DNA of 64,000 nt from Agromyces protaetiae (GTDB taxonomy: Bacteria; Actinomycetota; Actinomycetes; Actinomycetales; Microbacteriaceae): positions 3,534,001 to 3,598,000 of the forward strand of contig NZ_CP133018.1 in assembly GCF_030866785.1 (NCBI RefSeq), read 5' to 3'. The position numbers were made by a program, and so were the translations under genes. Of this stretch, positions 1-8,925 are shown piece by piece; positions within the stretch are counted from its first letter, which is position 1, and each line of letters begins with the position of its first letter. The notes under the pieces are model-generated. The model saw only the letters and a program-made list of their open reading frames with translations, made no database searches and had not been told where the DNA came from.

Positions 1-1
1 A

Positions 2-1219
2 CTCCCAGCTGCCCTCACCCGCGGCGACCGCGTCGGCGACCGGCCCGCCGAACGAGTTCGGCGCGTAGACCGGCGTCGACGGCGGGTTGTACGCGTGTCG
101 CTGCGCGCCGTCCTGCGAGTAGTTGTGCACGGGCGCCGCGTGCGGCGCGTTCACGGGCAGCTGGTTGTAGTTCGTGCCGACGCGGTAGCGCTGCGCGTCG
201 GGGTAGCTGAACACGCGCGCCATGAGCATCTTGTCGGGGCTGATGCCGATGCCGGGCACGGTGTTCGCGGGCGAGAACGCGGCCTGCTCGATCTCCGCGA
301 AGAAGTTCTGCGGGTTGCGGTCGAGCGTGAGCGTGCCGACCGGGATCAGCGGGTAGTCGCCGTGCGGCCACACCTTGGTGAGGTCGAACGGGTTGAACCG
401 GTACGTCTTCGCGTCCTCGTAGGGCATGACCTGCACGAACAGGTCCCACTTGGGGAAGTCTCCGCGCTCGATCGCCTCGTACAGGTCGCGCCGGTAGAAA
501 TCGGCGTCGGCGCCCGCGATGGCCTCGGCCGTCTCGGCGTCGAGGTGCAGATCGCCCTGCCGGCTCTTGAAGTGGTACTTCACCCAGAACCGCTCGCCGG
601 CGGCGTTGATCCACTGGTAGGTGTGCGAGCCGTAGCCCTGCATCTCACGCCACGACTTGGGCAGGCCGCGGTCGCCCATCAGGTAGGTCACCTGGTGCGC
701 CGACTCGGGCGAGAGCGTCCAGAAGTCCCATTGCATGTCGGCGTCGCGCAGCCCCGAGCCCGGCAGACGCTTCTGCGAGTGGATGAAGTCGGGGAACTTG
801 ATGCCGTCGCGGATGAAGAACACCGGGGTGTTGTTGCCCACGATGTCGTAGTTGCCCTCGGTCGTGTAGAACTTCAGCGAGAAGCCGCGCACATCACGCC
901 AGGTGTCGGGCGAGCCCTGTTCACCCGCGACCGACGAGAAGCGCAGCAGCGTCTCGGACTCGGCGCCCTGCTGGAACACCGCGGCGCGCGTGTACGCCGA
1001 CACGTCGTGCGTCACCTCGAACCGGCCGAACGCGCCACCGCCCTTCGCATGCACGATGCGCTCCGGGATGCGCTCACGATTGAACTGCGCGAGCTTCTCG
1101 ACGAGGTAGCGGTCGTGCAGCGCCGTGGCGCCGTCGACGCCCGACGTGAGCGAATGCGCGTCGCTCGCGACCGGGGTGCCGGTCTGGGTGGTGGTGGGCG
1201 GGGTCGTGGGGTTCGACAT
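2..1219 (-). CDS. katA: Heme catalase (3' end outside window)
   Basis: Monofunctional heme catalase, which converts hydrogen peroxide to water and oxygen in the cytoplasm. 406 N-terminal codons are visible; the C-terminus runs off the window edge. Visible family landmarks are the distal-His segment [15 protein letters not shown] near residue 57, the Asn-containing [18 protein letters not shown] stretch, and the proximal heme-ligand Tyr in [15 protein letters not shown] near residue 345. The ATG follows GGAAAGGAC at good spacing. It lies 93 bp downstream of a Fur-family gene on the same strand, the arrangement known from catR-catA and furA-katG, so derepression by peroxide or metal is likely. 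Confidence 0.96.
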   Translation of the reverse strand, partial: MSNPTTPPTTTQTGTPVASDAHSLTSGVDGATALHDRYLVEKLAQFNRERIPERIVHAKGGGAFGRFEVTHDVSAYTRAAVFQQGAESETLLRFSSVAGEQGSPDTWRDVRGFSLKFYTTEGNYDIVGNNTPVFFIRDGIKFPDFIHSQKRLPGSGLRDADMQWDFWTLSPESAHQVTYLMGDRGLPKSWREMQGYGSHTYQWINAAGERFWVKYHFKSRQGDLHLDAETAEAIAGADADFYRRDLYEAIERGDFPKWDLFVQVMPYEDAKTYRFNPFDLTKVWPHGDYPLIPVGTLTLDRNPQNFFAEIEQAAFSPANTVPGIGISPDKMLMARVFSYPDAQRYRVGTNYNQLPVNAPHAAPVHNYSQDGAQRHAYNPPSTPVYAPNSFGGPVADAVAAGEGSWE

Positions 1220-1312
1220 GTCGTCCTTTCCGTGTGTTTCGAGGGGTGGCGCGCCCGCTTCCGGGCGCGACGAACAGCGCCCTGGTCGGGCGCGGTGAGC
1301 GGATGCCTCGGG

Positions 1313-1780
1313 CTAGCCTTGCGGCTCGCTCGCGGTCGTCCGCTGACACGCATCGCAGAGGCCCCAGAAGGTGACCTCGGCGGTGTGGATCTGGAAGCCG
1401 TCGGCGTTCGACGGGGTGAGGCACGGCGCCTCGCCGACGACGCACTCGACGTCGACGACCCGGTGGCAGCCCGTGCACGCAAGGTGGTGGTGGTTGTCGC
1501 CGATGCGGCTCTCGTAGAGCGCGGGGGATCCGGCGGGCTCGATCTTGCGAAGCAGCCCCGCGGTCGAGAGCGCGCCGAGCACGCCGTAGACGGCCTGCAG
1601 CGAGGTGGTCGGCAGACAGGTGCGGACTCGCTCGAAGACCGCTTCGGCGTCGAGGTGCTCGCCGTGGCCCGAGAGCGCCTCGAACACGGCGACCCGCTGC
1701 GCGGTGACCTTGAGCCCGGCCGCGCGGAGGCGCTCGGCGGTGCCGTGCGCCTCGAGCTCGGCCGTGGCATCCGTGGTCAT
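1313..1780 (-). CDS. Fur-family (FurA/CatR-like) repressor
   Basis: 155-residue Fur-family metal-dependent repressor. An N-terminal winged helix (about residues 10-90) is followed by the metal-binding dimerisation domain, with the His cluster DNHHHLACTGCHRVVDVEC and a second CxxC in GLCDACQ; the two Cys pairs suggest a structural zinc site. It is transcribed first, with the catalase gene following, and a long palindrome lies directly upstream of its start. By analogy with Streptomyces CatR/FurA and mycobacterial FurA, it probably represses itself and the catalase and is released by peroxide. Whether it senses Fe, Mn or peroxide cannot be decided from sequence. Confidence 0.93.
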   Translation of the reverse strand: MTTDATAELEAHGTAERLRAAGLKVTAQRVAVFEALSGHGEHLDAEAVFERVRTCLPTTSLQAVYGVLGALSTAGLLRKIEPAGSPALYESRIGDNHHHLACTGCHRVVDVECVVGEAPCLTPSNADGFQIHTAEVTFWGLCDACQRTTASEPQG

Positions 1781-1793
1781 GTCATCGACCGTA

Positions 1794-1824
1794 TCAGTTG
1801 TCTTGAATCACTCAAAACAACTGA
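1794..1824. promoter_or_regulatory. Fur-type operator palindrome upstream of fur-katA
   Basis: 31-bp inverted repeat with 15-nt arms (1794-1808 and 1810-1824) around one central base. The outer eight bases TCAGTTGT / ACAACTGA match perfectly and 13 of 15 arm positions pair. It starts 14 bp upstream of the fur start codon and is strikingly AT-rich for this genome. Position and symmetry fit the autoregulatory operator of actinobacterial Fur/CatR proteins. Confidence 0.8.
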
Positions 1825-1974
1825 CGAATGCTCCGCGAGCGGCGCCGGTTGCGTTGCGCACGTGGTTGCATTCTACTATTCCACTCCCTATCGTGGTGCT
1901 GCCTCGACAGTCCGTCACAGACGGCGTCCGCGATGGCTCATCTTCCACGCCAGACGAACAGATCGGGATCGCGC

Positions 1975-3690
1975 ATGCGTCGAACTTCTCAGACCGGTGA
2001 CCGGCGCAACGATCGCCGCGGCCGCCTCCGCGCGCAGAGCTCGCTGGTCGGCGCGCTCCTCGGCGCGGTCGTGCTCGGCGCCGCGGCCTCGCCGGCACTC
2101 GGCGTGAGTGACGACACCCCCGCCGCAGCGGTCGCGACGGCGCAGCCCGCCTGGTCGACGAGCACGCAGGCATTCCCGCCGAGCGGAGCCCCGGTCGCGC
2201 CCGGTGACGAGATTCTGTACACGTTGAGCATCCGGCACGACGGCGGCCCCTCCGGCACCGACCTCGAGGTCGTCGACGACCTCTCCCGGCTCGCGCCGTT
2301 CGTCACGTTCGACGGCTTCGTGGGCGCGTGGCCGACACGCTTCAGCTGGGACGAGAACTCCGACGGCCGGCTCGTCGTCGGCATCGACGAGTTGGGCCCC
2401 GGCGAGGTGGTGAGCTACACCTACCGCGTCCTCGTCAGGGCCGACGTGCCACCCGGTACGGTGCTCACGAACACGGTCCGCACGAACTGCGCACCGACTC
2501 CAGGCGGAGACCCGTGCACCACCCGGCACCCGGTCCCCGCGTACGTGATCTGGGCCACCGCGGAGCCCGAGAGCGAGGCGACCGTGCAGCCCGGCGCGAT
2601 GATCCGATATCGACTGCACGCCTGGAACCGGTTCTCGAACTCGCCGGTCGTCGGCGCGACCGCGATCGACGACCTCAGCGCGGTGCTCGAGCACGCCACG
2701 CTCGAGGAGCCGCTCCCCGAGGGGTTGGAACGCGACGGCGACCGGCTGATCTGGCACCTTCCCGAGTTGCCGCCGGCCTCGGGCTACTCCACGGCCTCGT
2801 TCAGCGTGATCGTGGACCGCGGCGAATGGAGCGCCGAACTCGCGAGCCGCGTCGAGCCCGGCCAGGGCGGGTACTGCTGGAGCCCGGGCGGGCCCGACCT
2901 CGACGGCACCGCGATCCCGTCGAGCGCGCTCAGTGCCGACGCCCCGGCCTGCAGCACCGTGCACCGGACTCCCGACGTCGACGTCCGCATCAGCAAGTCC
3001 GCCGAACCCGGCGCCGGGCGCGGCGAACCGGTCACCTCCGGTGCACGTCCGGCCGACACGATCAGCTACGAGGTGACCGTGGAGAACGCCGGCGCCGAGC
3101 CCGCCTACGAGATCGACGTCATCGATCTCCTGCCGCACGGCGTCACGGTCGCCCCCGAAACGATCAGGGTCACGACGCTGCCCGATCCGGCTGCGGCGGC
3201 GCAGTGGACGATAGACACCGGGGCGCCCGGTGAGCTGCGCGCGCAGCACGTCGGGCCGTTCGAGCCGGGTCAGCGCGCCACCGTGACGTTCGCCGTCGCG
3301 GTCGGCCTGCTCGAGCGCCCTGACCCGGCGGAGCCGTTCCCTGACCTCGTGAACCGTGCGTGCGTCGCGTACGCGGCCGAGGCAGTGGCCGCTCAGCCGG
3401 GCGGCGTCGGCGACGCATATGCCCCGGCGGCGGGCTGGGCGCATTCCGCCGACGTCGACGCCGAGGTGGCCGGAGGGCGATGCGCCACGGCGGCGACGCC
3501 GGTCACCTCGAAGACTGTGGCACCTCCGCCGATTGGGCTCCCGGCGAAGATCGCGCAGACCGGCGTCGACCCGATCTCGGGTGGTCTCGTTGGCGGCGCG
3601 TTGGCATTGCTCGGCGGCGCGTGCCTCGCGTCGGCCGCCCTCCTGGGCCGGCGCACCTCCGACGCGTCGGATGAGGCACGTCAGTCGTGA
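1975..3690 (+). CDS. Secreted DUF11-repeat surface protein with C-terminal membrane anchor
   Basis: 571-residue exported protein. The chosen ATG gives an Arg-rich n-region and a hydrophobic stretch (SSLVGALLGAVVLGAAASPALG), a good signal peptide; the ribosome-binding site is weak, so upstream in-frame starts cannot be excluded. The body contains at least three DUF11/CARDB-like beta-sandwich units (GDEILYTLSIRHDGG, GAMIRYRLHAWNRF, ADTISYEVTVENAG). The C-terminus has IAQTG, a hydrophobic helix and a short Arg tail, resembling an LAxTG-type (class E) sorting signal. Cell-wall display is likely; the ligand is unknown. It is convergent with the RHS gene. Confidence 0.8.
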   Translation: MRRTSQTGDRRNDRRGRLRAQSSLVGALLGAVVLGAAASPALGVSDDTPAAAVATAQPAWSTSTQAFPPSGAPVAPGDEILYTLSIRHDGGPSGTDLEVVDDLSRLAPFVTFDGFVGAWPTRFSWDENSDGRLVVGIDELGPGEVVSYTYRVLVRADVPPGTVLTNTVRTNCAPTPGGDPCTTRHPVPAYVIWATAEPESEATVQPGAMIRYRLHAWNRFSNSPVVGATAIDDLSAVLEHATLEEPLPEGLERDGDRLIWHLPELPPASGYSTASFSVIVDRGEWSAELASRVEPGQGGYCWSPGGPDLDGTAIPSSALSADAPACSTVHRTPDVDVRISKSAEPGAGRGEPVTSGARPADTISYEVTVENAGAEPAYEIDVIDLLPHGVTVAPETIRVTTLPDPAAAAQWTIDTGAPGELRAQHVGPFEPGQRATVTFAVAVGLLERPDPAEPFPDLVNRACVAYAAEAVAAQPGGVGDAYAPAAGWAHSADVDAEVAGGRCATAATPVTSKTVAPPPIGLPAKIAQTGVDPISGGLVGGALALLGGACLASAALLGRRTSDASDEARQS

Positions 3691-3750
3691 AACCCGTTCA
3701 CAGAGACTGATGGGATCGTCGAGGACTGTCGATGCGCCGTCAGGGGTCGC

Positions 3751-6714
3751 TCACTTGACTTCGTGGTGCCACATGCCATTGACGTTCGACTCACCCACGG
3801 AGCCGAAGAAGTTGTCATCGCGGAAGCTGCCCCCCGCGTAGCTGCCGTCATCCCACCTGAGCGCGGCCTTGCGGTAGCCGAGCGGATAGACATGCATCCC
3901 CGTGTTCACGTCGACCACGGATTCCAGCTCTCGTCCGAGGTTGCTCCGCGCCACCACGAGTTCGCCCGTCAAGTCCATTTCCGGCCAGACGTTCCGGAAC
4001 GCCCAGGCGTTCTTCATCGCAGTCAGCTTCCGTCCGATCGAGGGCGCGATCCAGTTGACCGGCGTCATCGAGTCGACGGCGAACCGGATGGTTCCCGCGT
4101 GGTACGTCCTGTCGAGCCCGAGTTCGAAGTCCTTCAATGTGAGGTAATGCGACTTGGCGTCCCATGCCCGATTGCCGGCCGTGGATTCTCCGACCGCCCA
4201 CTTGTTCAGCGTGCTTCGGAGCCTCGACTCGTCGAGTTCGACCCCCAGCTTCCGGTAATGCCGAGCGATGCGATCCACCAGGCGACGCTCGACCCGGACG
4301 ATGGACTCGGCAGATCTTTCGCTCGTCCCGAGCGCCATCACCTTGTTGATGTCGATCCGGCCGATCGCGCGGGTGGCGGCGCTGACGAACATGGTGACGC
4401 CACCGAGTGCGGCACTCGCGGCACCGAGGATGAACGCGGTGTCGTCGTCCATGAACTCCGGCTCGAAGACGTGAACGGTGTCCAATGTGGCGGCGACCGC
4501 GTCGAAGGTGAAGACGGCGGCGACCGCGCCGAGCGCGAGCATGCTGCCGATCGTCGGCGAGGCCGTGGCCGTGGTCGCGGCCGCCGTCATGTACGCACCG
4601 ATCCCAGTGCCGAACAACCCGACGGCGGCCATGAGCAGGCCGACGCCGGCGATCACGGCGCTCGCCCAGAACGGCAGCTCCGGGAACCGGCCGGTGGGGT
4701 CGGCGAGCATGATCGGGTTGAGGTCGGCGTAGTGGTACTTGTTGTACCGGGGTTCAGGGTCGACGCCGGTCACGACGCGGCCGAGCACGTCGGTCGTCGT
4801 GGTGGTCACGACCTCGTCGGGACGCGTGACGATCGTGGCGTTCTGACCATGCTGCTGCCGCGTGCGATGCTCGATGCGCGTGACCCGGCCACCGGCGTCG
4901 ATCTGCTCGACCGGCCGGCCGGCGTCGTCGTAGACGGCGGAGACGACCGAACCCGCGGGCCCGCTCTCCTGCAGGGAGACGCCGAGCAGCAGATCGACGA
5001 CTCGGGAGCTCGTCGCCGCGACGGCGGTGCCGGCGGCGACGGTCGTCGACGTCGTCGCGGTACCGGCCACCAGGTCGGTGTCCGTCGTGTGGGTCGTGAC
5101 GACCGGGACGCCCGCGCCACCCTGGGGGTACAGCCGCTCCTGGCTGACGAACCCGTCGGGCTCGACGTCGTACTCTTTTCGGGCGGTTCGCGTGAGCTCG
5201 GCGTCGCGTGTGGTTCCCGCGGCGGTCTCGGTCGCGACGTGCGCGGTCCGGTTCGGGTTCAGTTCGTGCGTGGTCTCGGTGACGAGCCCGTCGGGGGTCG
5301 TGGTGCGCTGCGAGATAGGCAGCCCCATGGGCAGCTCGGCACCCTCGGGCACCTCGCTGTCGTACCGGGTGTCGGTGCGCGTGCCGTCTTGGGACACCTG
5401 CCCGATCAGGCGGCCGAACGCGTCGAACTCGAACGCCTCGGACACCTCGCGCATACCGCCGGCCGCATCGAGGTGGGTGAGGGTCACGCCGGTCGGCTGC
5501 CCGTACTGCGGTGGCAGCTTCGCGTCGCCGTCGACCTCGGGATACGTGTAGGCCTGACGCTGCACGACCAGGGAACCGGTCCTGGTCGTGACCTCGACCT
5601 CACGCTCGAGCAGCAGATGGTTCGCATCGAACTCGGAGACGATCGTGCTCGCGCCGTCGGTGAGCGCGGTCGCGTACCCGCCTCGGTCCGCCGCGGAGGC
5701 CCCCACGGGAAGGCCCTGCGCCGGCCAACCCGACGCCAACCCGGTCTGCGCGGACCACCGCCGACTCGACAGCTCGTCTCCGGTCTCCGCGTCGACGACC
5801 CGCACGCCGTCCACGACGACCTGGCCGTCGGCAAGCCCCTGCCAGGTCACCTCGGTCGCAGCCCCCGAGACGCCCGCGATTCGGTTCACGAGTCCGGCAT
5901 CGGAATAGCCGAGGTGCACGCGACCACCCGTGGCATCCGTCACCGCGGCGAGCCGGCCACCATCCAGCTCGATCGCCCCCGACACGCTCCGCGACGACCC
6001 GACCGCGCTCGTGACCCGCACCTTCGCCGGATCCGACCAGTCGAGCGTCGTCACCACACCGCTCGCGTCCATGGCCCGAACGAGCCGGTGCCCGGCCTGC
6101 CACTCCCACTCCGACCGGTTCCCGTTCGCATCCAGCCGCACCAGCGGATCACCGGCCGCGCTGAAGAACGTACGCACGCCACCCAGTTCGACAAGCTCGA
6201 ACGCGGCCTCGACCGCGGGCCGCAGCCCATCGGCCCTCGCCGGCACCGTGGTCACGCCCTGCCGAAAGACGACATCGCCGAGCAGATACCCGTCGAGCCC
6301 GCTCGGCACCGACCCGTTCGCGGCGTACACCCCACCCGATGCCGGCGATACGCGGACCCCGCCCTCGGTGTCCACCTGCGCCACACCCGCGATCGACCAC
6401 CCCTCGCCCAGCCCCGACCGGTCGACCGCCGCCGCACTCGAACTCCAGGCCACCGACACCCCCGCGACCGGCAGCGCGAACGAGAACGCCCCAGACCTCG
6501 GATCCACCATCGCCTCGATCTGGTCACCGAGCGAGAAGCCACCCAGCAGCGTCGGCTCAGATGCTCCCGGCCCCTCTGCCGCCTCGGCCCAAGAGGGTGC
6601 CACGACCCCACCCACGACCACCGCACTGCAGACCACCGCCCCCACCACGGCCAGCACCACGCGGTTGCCCAACGGAAGAAGACCGTTCGCACATATCATC
6701 GATGATCGTCGCAT
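3751..6714 (-). CDS. RHS/YD-repeat secreted protein with variable C-terminal tip
   Basis: 987-residue exported RHS protein. A signal peptide (hydrophobic NRVVLAVVGAVVCSAVVVGG) leads into an RHS shell with YD-type repeats such as GGRVHLGYSDAGLVNRI, RYDSEVPEG and VYDDAGRPVEQIDAGGR. The shell is short and jumps from mid-repeat (about residue 645) straight into the junction motif YADLNPIMLADPTGR near residue 675. The last ~310 residues are a tip with two hydrophobic segments and then a soluble domain ending GMWHHEVK. In polymorphic-toxin RHS proteins the part after this motif is usually the toxin; this tip is not recognised. No immunity gene is evident downstream. The start at 6714 overlaps a promoter-like box; an ATG at 6699 is an alternative. 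Confidence 0.82.
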   Translation of the reverse strand: MRRSSMICANGLLPLGNRVVLAVVGAVVCSAVVVGGVVAPSWAEAAEGPGASEPTLLGGFSLGDQIEAMVDPRSGAFSFALPVAGVSVAWSSSAAAVDRSGLGEGWSIAGVAQVDTEGGVRVSPASGGVYAANGSVPSGLDGYLLGDVVFRQGVTTVPARADGLRPAVEAAFELVELGGVRTFFSAAGDPLVRLDANGNRSEWEWQAGHRLVRAMDASGVVTTLDWSDPAKVRVTSAVGSSRSVSGAIELDGGRLAAVTDATGGRVHLGYSDAGLVNRIAGVSGAATEVTWQGLADGQVVVDGVRVVDAETGDELSSRRWSAQTGLASGWPAQGLPVGASAADRGGYATALTDGASTIVSEFDANHLLLEREVEVTTRTGSLVVQRQAYTYPEVDGDAKLPPQYGQPTGVTLTHLDAAGGMREVSEAFEFDAFGRLIGQVSQDGTRTDTRYDSEVPEGAELPMGLPISQRTTTPDGLVTETTHELNPNRTAHVATETAAGTTRDAELTRTARKEYDVEPDGFVSQERLYPQGGAGVPVVTTHTTDTDLVAGTATTSTTVAAGTAVAATSSRVVDLLLGVSLQESGPAGSVVSAVYDDAGRPVEQIDAGGRVTRIEHRTRQQHGQNATIVTRPDEVVTTTTTDVLGRVVTGVDPEPRYNKYHYADLNPIMLADPTGRFPELPFWASAVIAGVGLLMAAVGLFGTGIGAYMTAAATTATASPTIGSMLALGAVAAVFTFDAVAATLDTVHVFEPEFMDDDTAFILGAASAALGGVTMFVSAATRAIGRIDINKVMALGTSERSAESIVRVERRLVDRIARHYRKLGVELDESRLRSTLNKWAVGESTAGNRAWDAKSHYLTLKDFELGLDRTYHAGTIRFAVDSMTPVNWIAPSIGRKLTAMKNAWAFRNVWPEMDLTGELVVARSNLGRELESVVDVNTGMHVYPLGYRKAALRWDDGSYAGGSFRDDNFFGSVGESNVNGMWHHEVK

Positions 6715-6728
6715 AGCATAGCAGTATA
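6714..6728 (-). promoter_or_regulatory. AT-rich promoter-like box upstream of RHS gene
   Basis: On the minus strand this reads TATACTGCTATGCTA, a good -10 hexamer (TATACT) ending 8 nt before the ATG at 6714, so the transcript could be leaderless or start just before the ATG at 6699. No convincing -35 is seen. It resembles the box at 17559-17573 at 13 of 15 positions. Confidence 0.45.
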
Positions 6729-6781
6729 CATTTCGTGATGCGTCCGTCGCGTGCGTCGCTCCACAGCTCATACGCGCTTCC

Positions 6782-6838
6782 GCGCCACTTTTGCACCTCT
6801 GCGCCAGCACAGGTGGCGCAGACCTGCAGAAGTGGCGC
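6782..6838. repeat. Palindromic intergenic element, GCGCCACTT family, copy 1
   Basis: Nested inverted repeat between apt and the RHS gene. The outer arms are GCGCCACTTTTGCA (6782-6795) and TGCAGAAGTGGCGC (6825-6838), 13 of 14 paired. The inner arms are GCGCCA / TGGCGC. Similar elements occur at 8853-8920, 55410-55480 and 55987-56050. Confidence 0.8.
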
Positions 6839-6889
6839 AGAGTCGGTCGGCAACGGCGGGAGCGAGCGACCGGCGCTCCACGCCCGGCG

Positions 6890-7423
6890 TCAGTACTGGA
6901 AGAGGCTGTACGTCTCCAACTCGCCGCCGAGGGCCGCGCGGCCCCCGAGCGCCTCGAGCTCGATCGCGACCGAGATGCCGGCAACCCGCCATCCGGCGCG
7001 CGTGATCACCCGGGCCGCGGCGCCGACCGTGCCGCCGGTCGCGAGCACGTCGTCCACGATCAGCACGCGAGTGCCGGCCGGGAGCTCGTCGCGATGCACC
7101 TCGAGGGCGGCGGTGCCGTACTCGAGCGCATACTCCTCGGTCAGCACCGCACGGGGCAGCTTTCCGGCCTTGCGCACGGGCAGCACGCCGGCGCCGCACA
7201 GCGCCGACGCGGCGCCCGCGAGCAGGAACCCGCGCGCCTCGACCCCCGCGAGCACATCGAACCGGCCGGCGAACGGCCCGGTCAGCGCTTCGGCGAGCGC
7301 ATGGAACGCCGGCCCGTCGGCGAACACGGGCGTGAGGTCGCGGAACACGATGCCCGGCTCCGGGAAGTCGGGGATGGTCGCGATGCGCGGTTCGACGATC
7401 GCTCGGGTTTCGGACTCGTTCAC
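6890..7423 (-). CDS. apt: Adenine phosphoribosyltransferase
   Basis: 177 residues, the usual length for Apt, which makes AMP from adenine and PRPP (purine salvage, cytoplasm). The PRPP-binding motif VLIVDDVLATGGT is intact near residues 117-129. The N-terminal IPDFPEPGIVFRDLTP and VEARGFLLAGAAS segments are also typical. It is transcribed toward the RHS gene, but a 175-bp gap with a palindromic element separates them, so they are probably not functionally linked. It is divergent from the DUF3817 gene. Confidence 0.95.
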   Translation of the reverse strand: MNESETRAIVEPRIATIPDFPEPGIVFRDLTPVFADGPAFHALAEALTGPFAGRFDVLAGVEARGFLLAGAASALCGAGVLPVRKAGKLPRAVLTEEYALEYGTAALEVHRDELPAGTRVLIVDDVLATGGTVGAAARVITRAGWRVAGISVAIELEALGGRAALGGELETYSLFQY

Positions 7424-7525
7424 CGACCAAGGCTAACGCCCCGTCCACCGGCACTCGGCTCCGTCGCAGGTCGCTCCGCCATGATGGAGTCACCCCCGTT
7501 TCCGTCTGCCCCGTCTGGAGCATCC

Positions 7526-7987
7526 GTGTCACCGAAGCGCCTGTTCCGCACCCTCGCGATCGCCGAGGCGATCACCTGGACCCTGCTCATCACCGGCATG
7601 ATCCTGAAGTACGGCGCCGGCATCGACATCGCCGTCACGATCGGCGGCGGCATACACGGGTTCGTCTTCCTCGCGTACGCGTTCACGGTGCTGCTCGTGG
7701 GCGTGAACCAGCGGTGGAACGTCGGGCTCATCGCGCTCGGCGTGGTCACCGCGATCGTGCCGTACGCGACGATCCCGTTCGAGATCGCCCTGGCCCGGCG
7801 CGGCCGCCTGGAGGGCGGCTGGCGCCACGAGGCATCCGATCACGCGTCAGATGGCAACCTCGTGAACCGGATGCTCCGCTGGTTCCTCGCCCGGCCGGTG
7901 CTGCTCACCGTGGTCGCGGCCGTCGGGGTCGCGGCGGTGTTCACGGCTCTGCTCGTGATCGGGCCGCCCGGCGGCGCGAAGGCGTAG
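7526..7987 (+). CDS. DUF3817 family membrane protein
   Basis: 153-residue integral membrane protein of the actinobacterial DUF3817 family, function unknown. Three hydrophobic segments are visible: AITWTLLITGMILKYG, HGFVFLAYAFTVLLVGV and a central GLIALGVVTAIVPYATIPFE helix. A fourth C-terminal helix (VLLTVVAAVGVAAVFTALLVIG) follows a basic-acidic linker. The GTG at 7526 is preferred over ATGs at 7481/7484, because TGGAG precedes it at 5 nt and the family usually begins MSPRRLFR-like. It is 32 bp upstream of the shikimate dehydrogenase gene and possibly cotranscribed. Confidence 0.82.
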   Translation: MSPKRLFRTLAIAEAITWTLLITGMILKYGAGIDIAVTIGGGIHGFVFLAYAFTVLLVGVNQRWNVGLIALGVVTAIVPYATIPFEIALARRGRLEGGWRHEASDHASDGNLVNRMLRWFLARPVLLTVVAAVGVAAVFTALLVIGPPGGAKA

Positions 7988-8019
7988 TCGGCGCCCGCGC
8001 GACCGGCGAGAATGGGCGC

Positions 8020-8838
8020 ATGCCCATCCTGAACAAGGACATGTCGGTGTGCATCTCGCTCGCCGGCCGTCCGTCGAACCTCGGCACGCGCTTCCACAAC
8101 TTCCTGTACGACGAGCTCGGGCTGAACTTCGTCTACAAGGCGTTCACGACGGGCGACATCGAGGGCGCGATCCGCGGGGTGCGCGCGCTGGGCATCCGCG
8201 GATGCTCCGTGTCGATGCCGTTCAAAGAGGCCGTGATTCCGCTCGTCGACGTGATCGAGGACTCGGCTCGTGCGATCGAGTCGGTGAACACGATCGTGAA
8301 CGACGGCGGCGTGCTGACCGCATCGAACACCGACTACGAGGCCATCGCGCTGCTTATCGACGAGCATCGGCTCGACCCCGCGCAGCGGGTGCTCGTGCGC
8401 GGCTCGGGCGGCATGGCGAAGGCGACCGTCGCGGCGTTCCGCGGCGCGGGGTTCGACCACGTCACGGTGCTCGCCCGCAACACCGAGCTCGGGCCCGCGA
8501 TCGCGGGGCAATACGGGTACGAGTGGGTCCCGACCGACCCCGAGCCGGGCACCGCCGACCTCATCGTGAACGTGACGCCGCTCGGCATGGCCGGTGCCGA
8601 CGCCGACGCGCTCTCGTTCTCGCGTGCGCACGTCGACGCCGCGCAGGCCGTGTTCGACGTCGTGGCGTTCCCCGCCGAGACCCCGTTGATCCGCGCTGCG
8701 CGCGAGGCGGGCAAGACCGTCATCACGGGAGCCGAGGTGCACGCGCTGCAGGCCGCGAAGCAGTTCGAGCGCTACACGGGGGTCGCGATCACGCGCGAGC
8801 AGGTGGCGCGGGCGGCCGCCTTCTCCCGCGCACCCTGA
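8020..8838 (+). CDS. Shikimate 5-dehydrogenase family protein
   Basis: 272 residues; shikimate/quinate dehydrogenase fold, which reduces 3-dehydroshikimate with NADPH in the family's canonical role. Visible are the substrate-binding CSVSMPFKEAV with the conserved Lys, the SVNTIVN segment, SNTDYEA, the nucleotide-binding VRGSGGMAKATVAAF (GSGGxxxA) and the closing ITGAEVHALQAAKQFERYTG. The N-terminal ISLAGRPSNLGTRFHNFLYDELG differs from classical AroE, so this may be a paralogue of the main AroE with another substrate. It ends 14 bp before a palindromic element that may terminate it. Confidence 0.85.
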   Translation: MPILNKDMSVCISLAGRPSNLGTRFHNFLYDELGLNFVYKAFTTGDIEGAIRGVRALGIRGCSVSMPFKEAVIPLVDVIEDSARAIESVNTIVNDGGVLTASNTDYEAIALLIDEHRLDPAQRVLVRGSGGMAKATVAAFRGAGFDHVTVLARNTELGPAIAGQYGYEWVPTDPEPGTADLIVNVTPLGMAGADADALSFSRAHVDAAQAVFDVVAFPAETPLIRAAREAGKTVITGAEVHALQAAKQFERYTGVAITREQVARAAAFSRAP

Positions 8839-8852
8839 CGCTGCACCCGCGC

Positions 8853-8920
8853 GCTCCGCGCCACTTCGGCCCCCTCCGCGCCGGCACAGCTGGCGCAGGG
8901 CCGCCCAAGTGGCGCGGAGC
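8853..8920. repeat. Palindromic intergenic element, GCGCCACTT family, copy 2
   Basis: Outer arms of 18 nt at 8853-8870 and 8903-8920 pair at 17 positions (core CTCCGCGCCACTT / AAGTGGCGCGGAG). An inner GCGCCgg / cTGGCGC stem lies between. It sits between convergent genes, so a bidirectional terminator role is plausible. Confidence 0.85.
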
Positions 8921-8925
8921 CCGGG

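Noticed and set aside
3751..3790. GMWHHEVK as a WHH-type nuclease motif in the RHS tip
   Set aside because: The chain ends four residues later, so the remaining catalytic His/Asn positions of that family are missing.
3763..6705. A 980-codon open frame antisense to the RHS gene
   Set aside because: No recognisable protein features; the opposite strand has clear YD repeats and a signal peptide.
6678..6714. Leaderless start of the RHS gene as certain
   Set aside because: The -10 is good but no -35 is visible, and a second ATG at 6699 fits equally well, so only a candidate is given.
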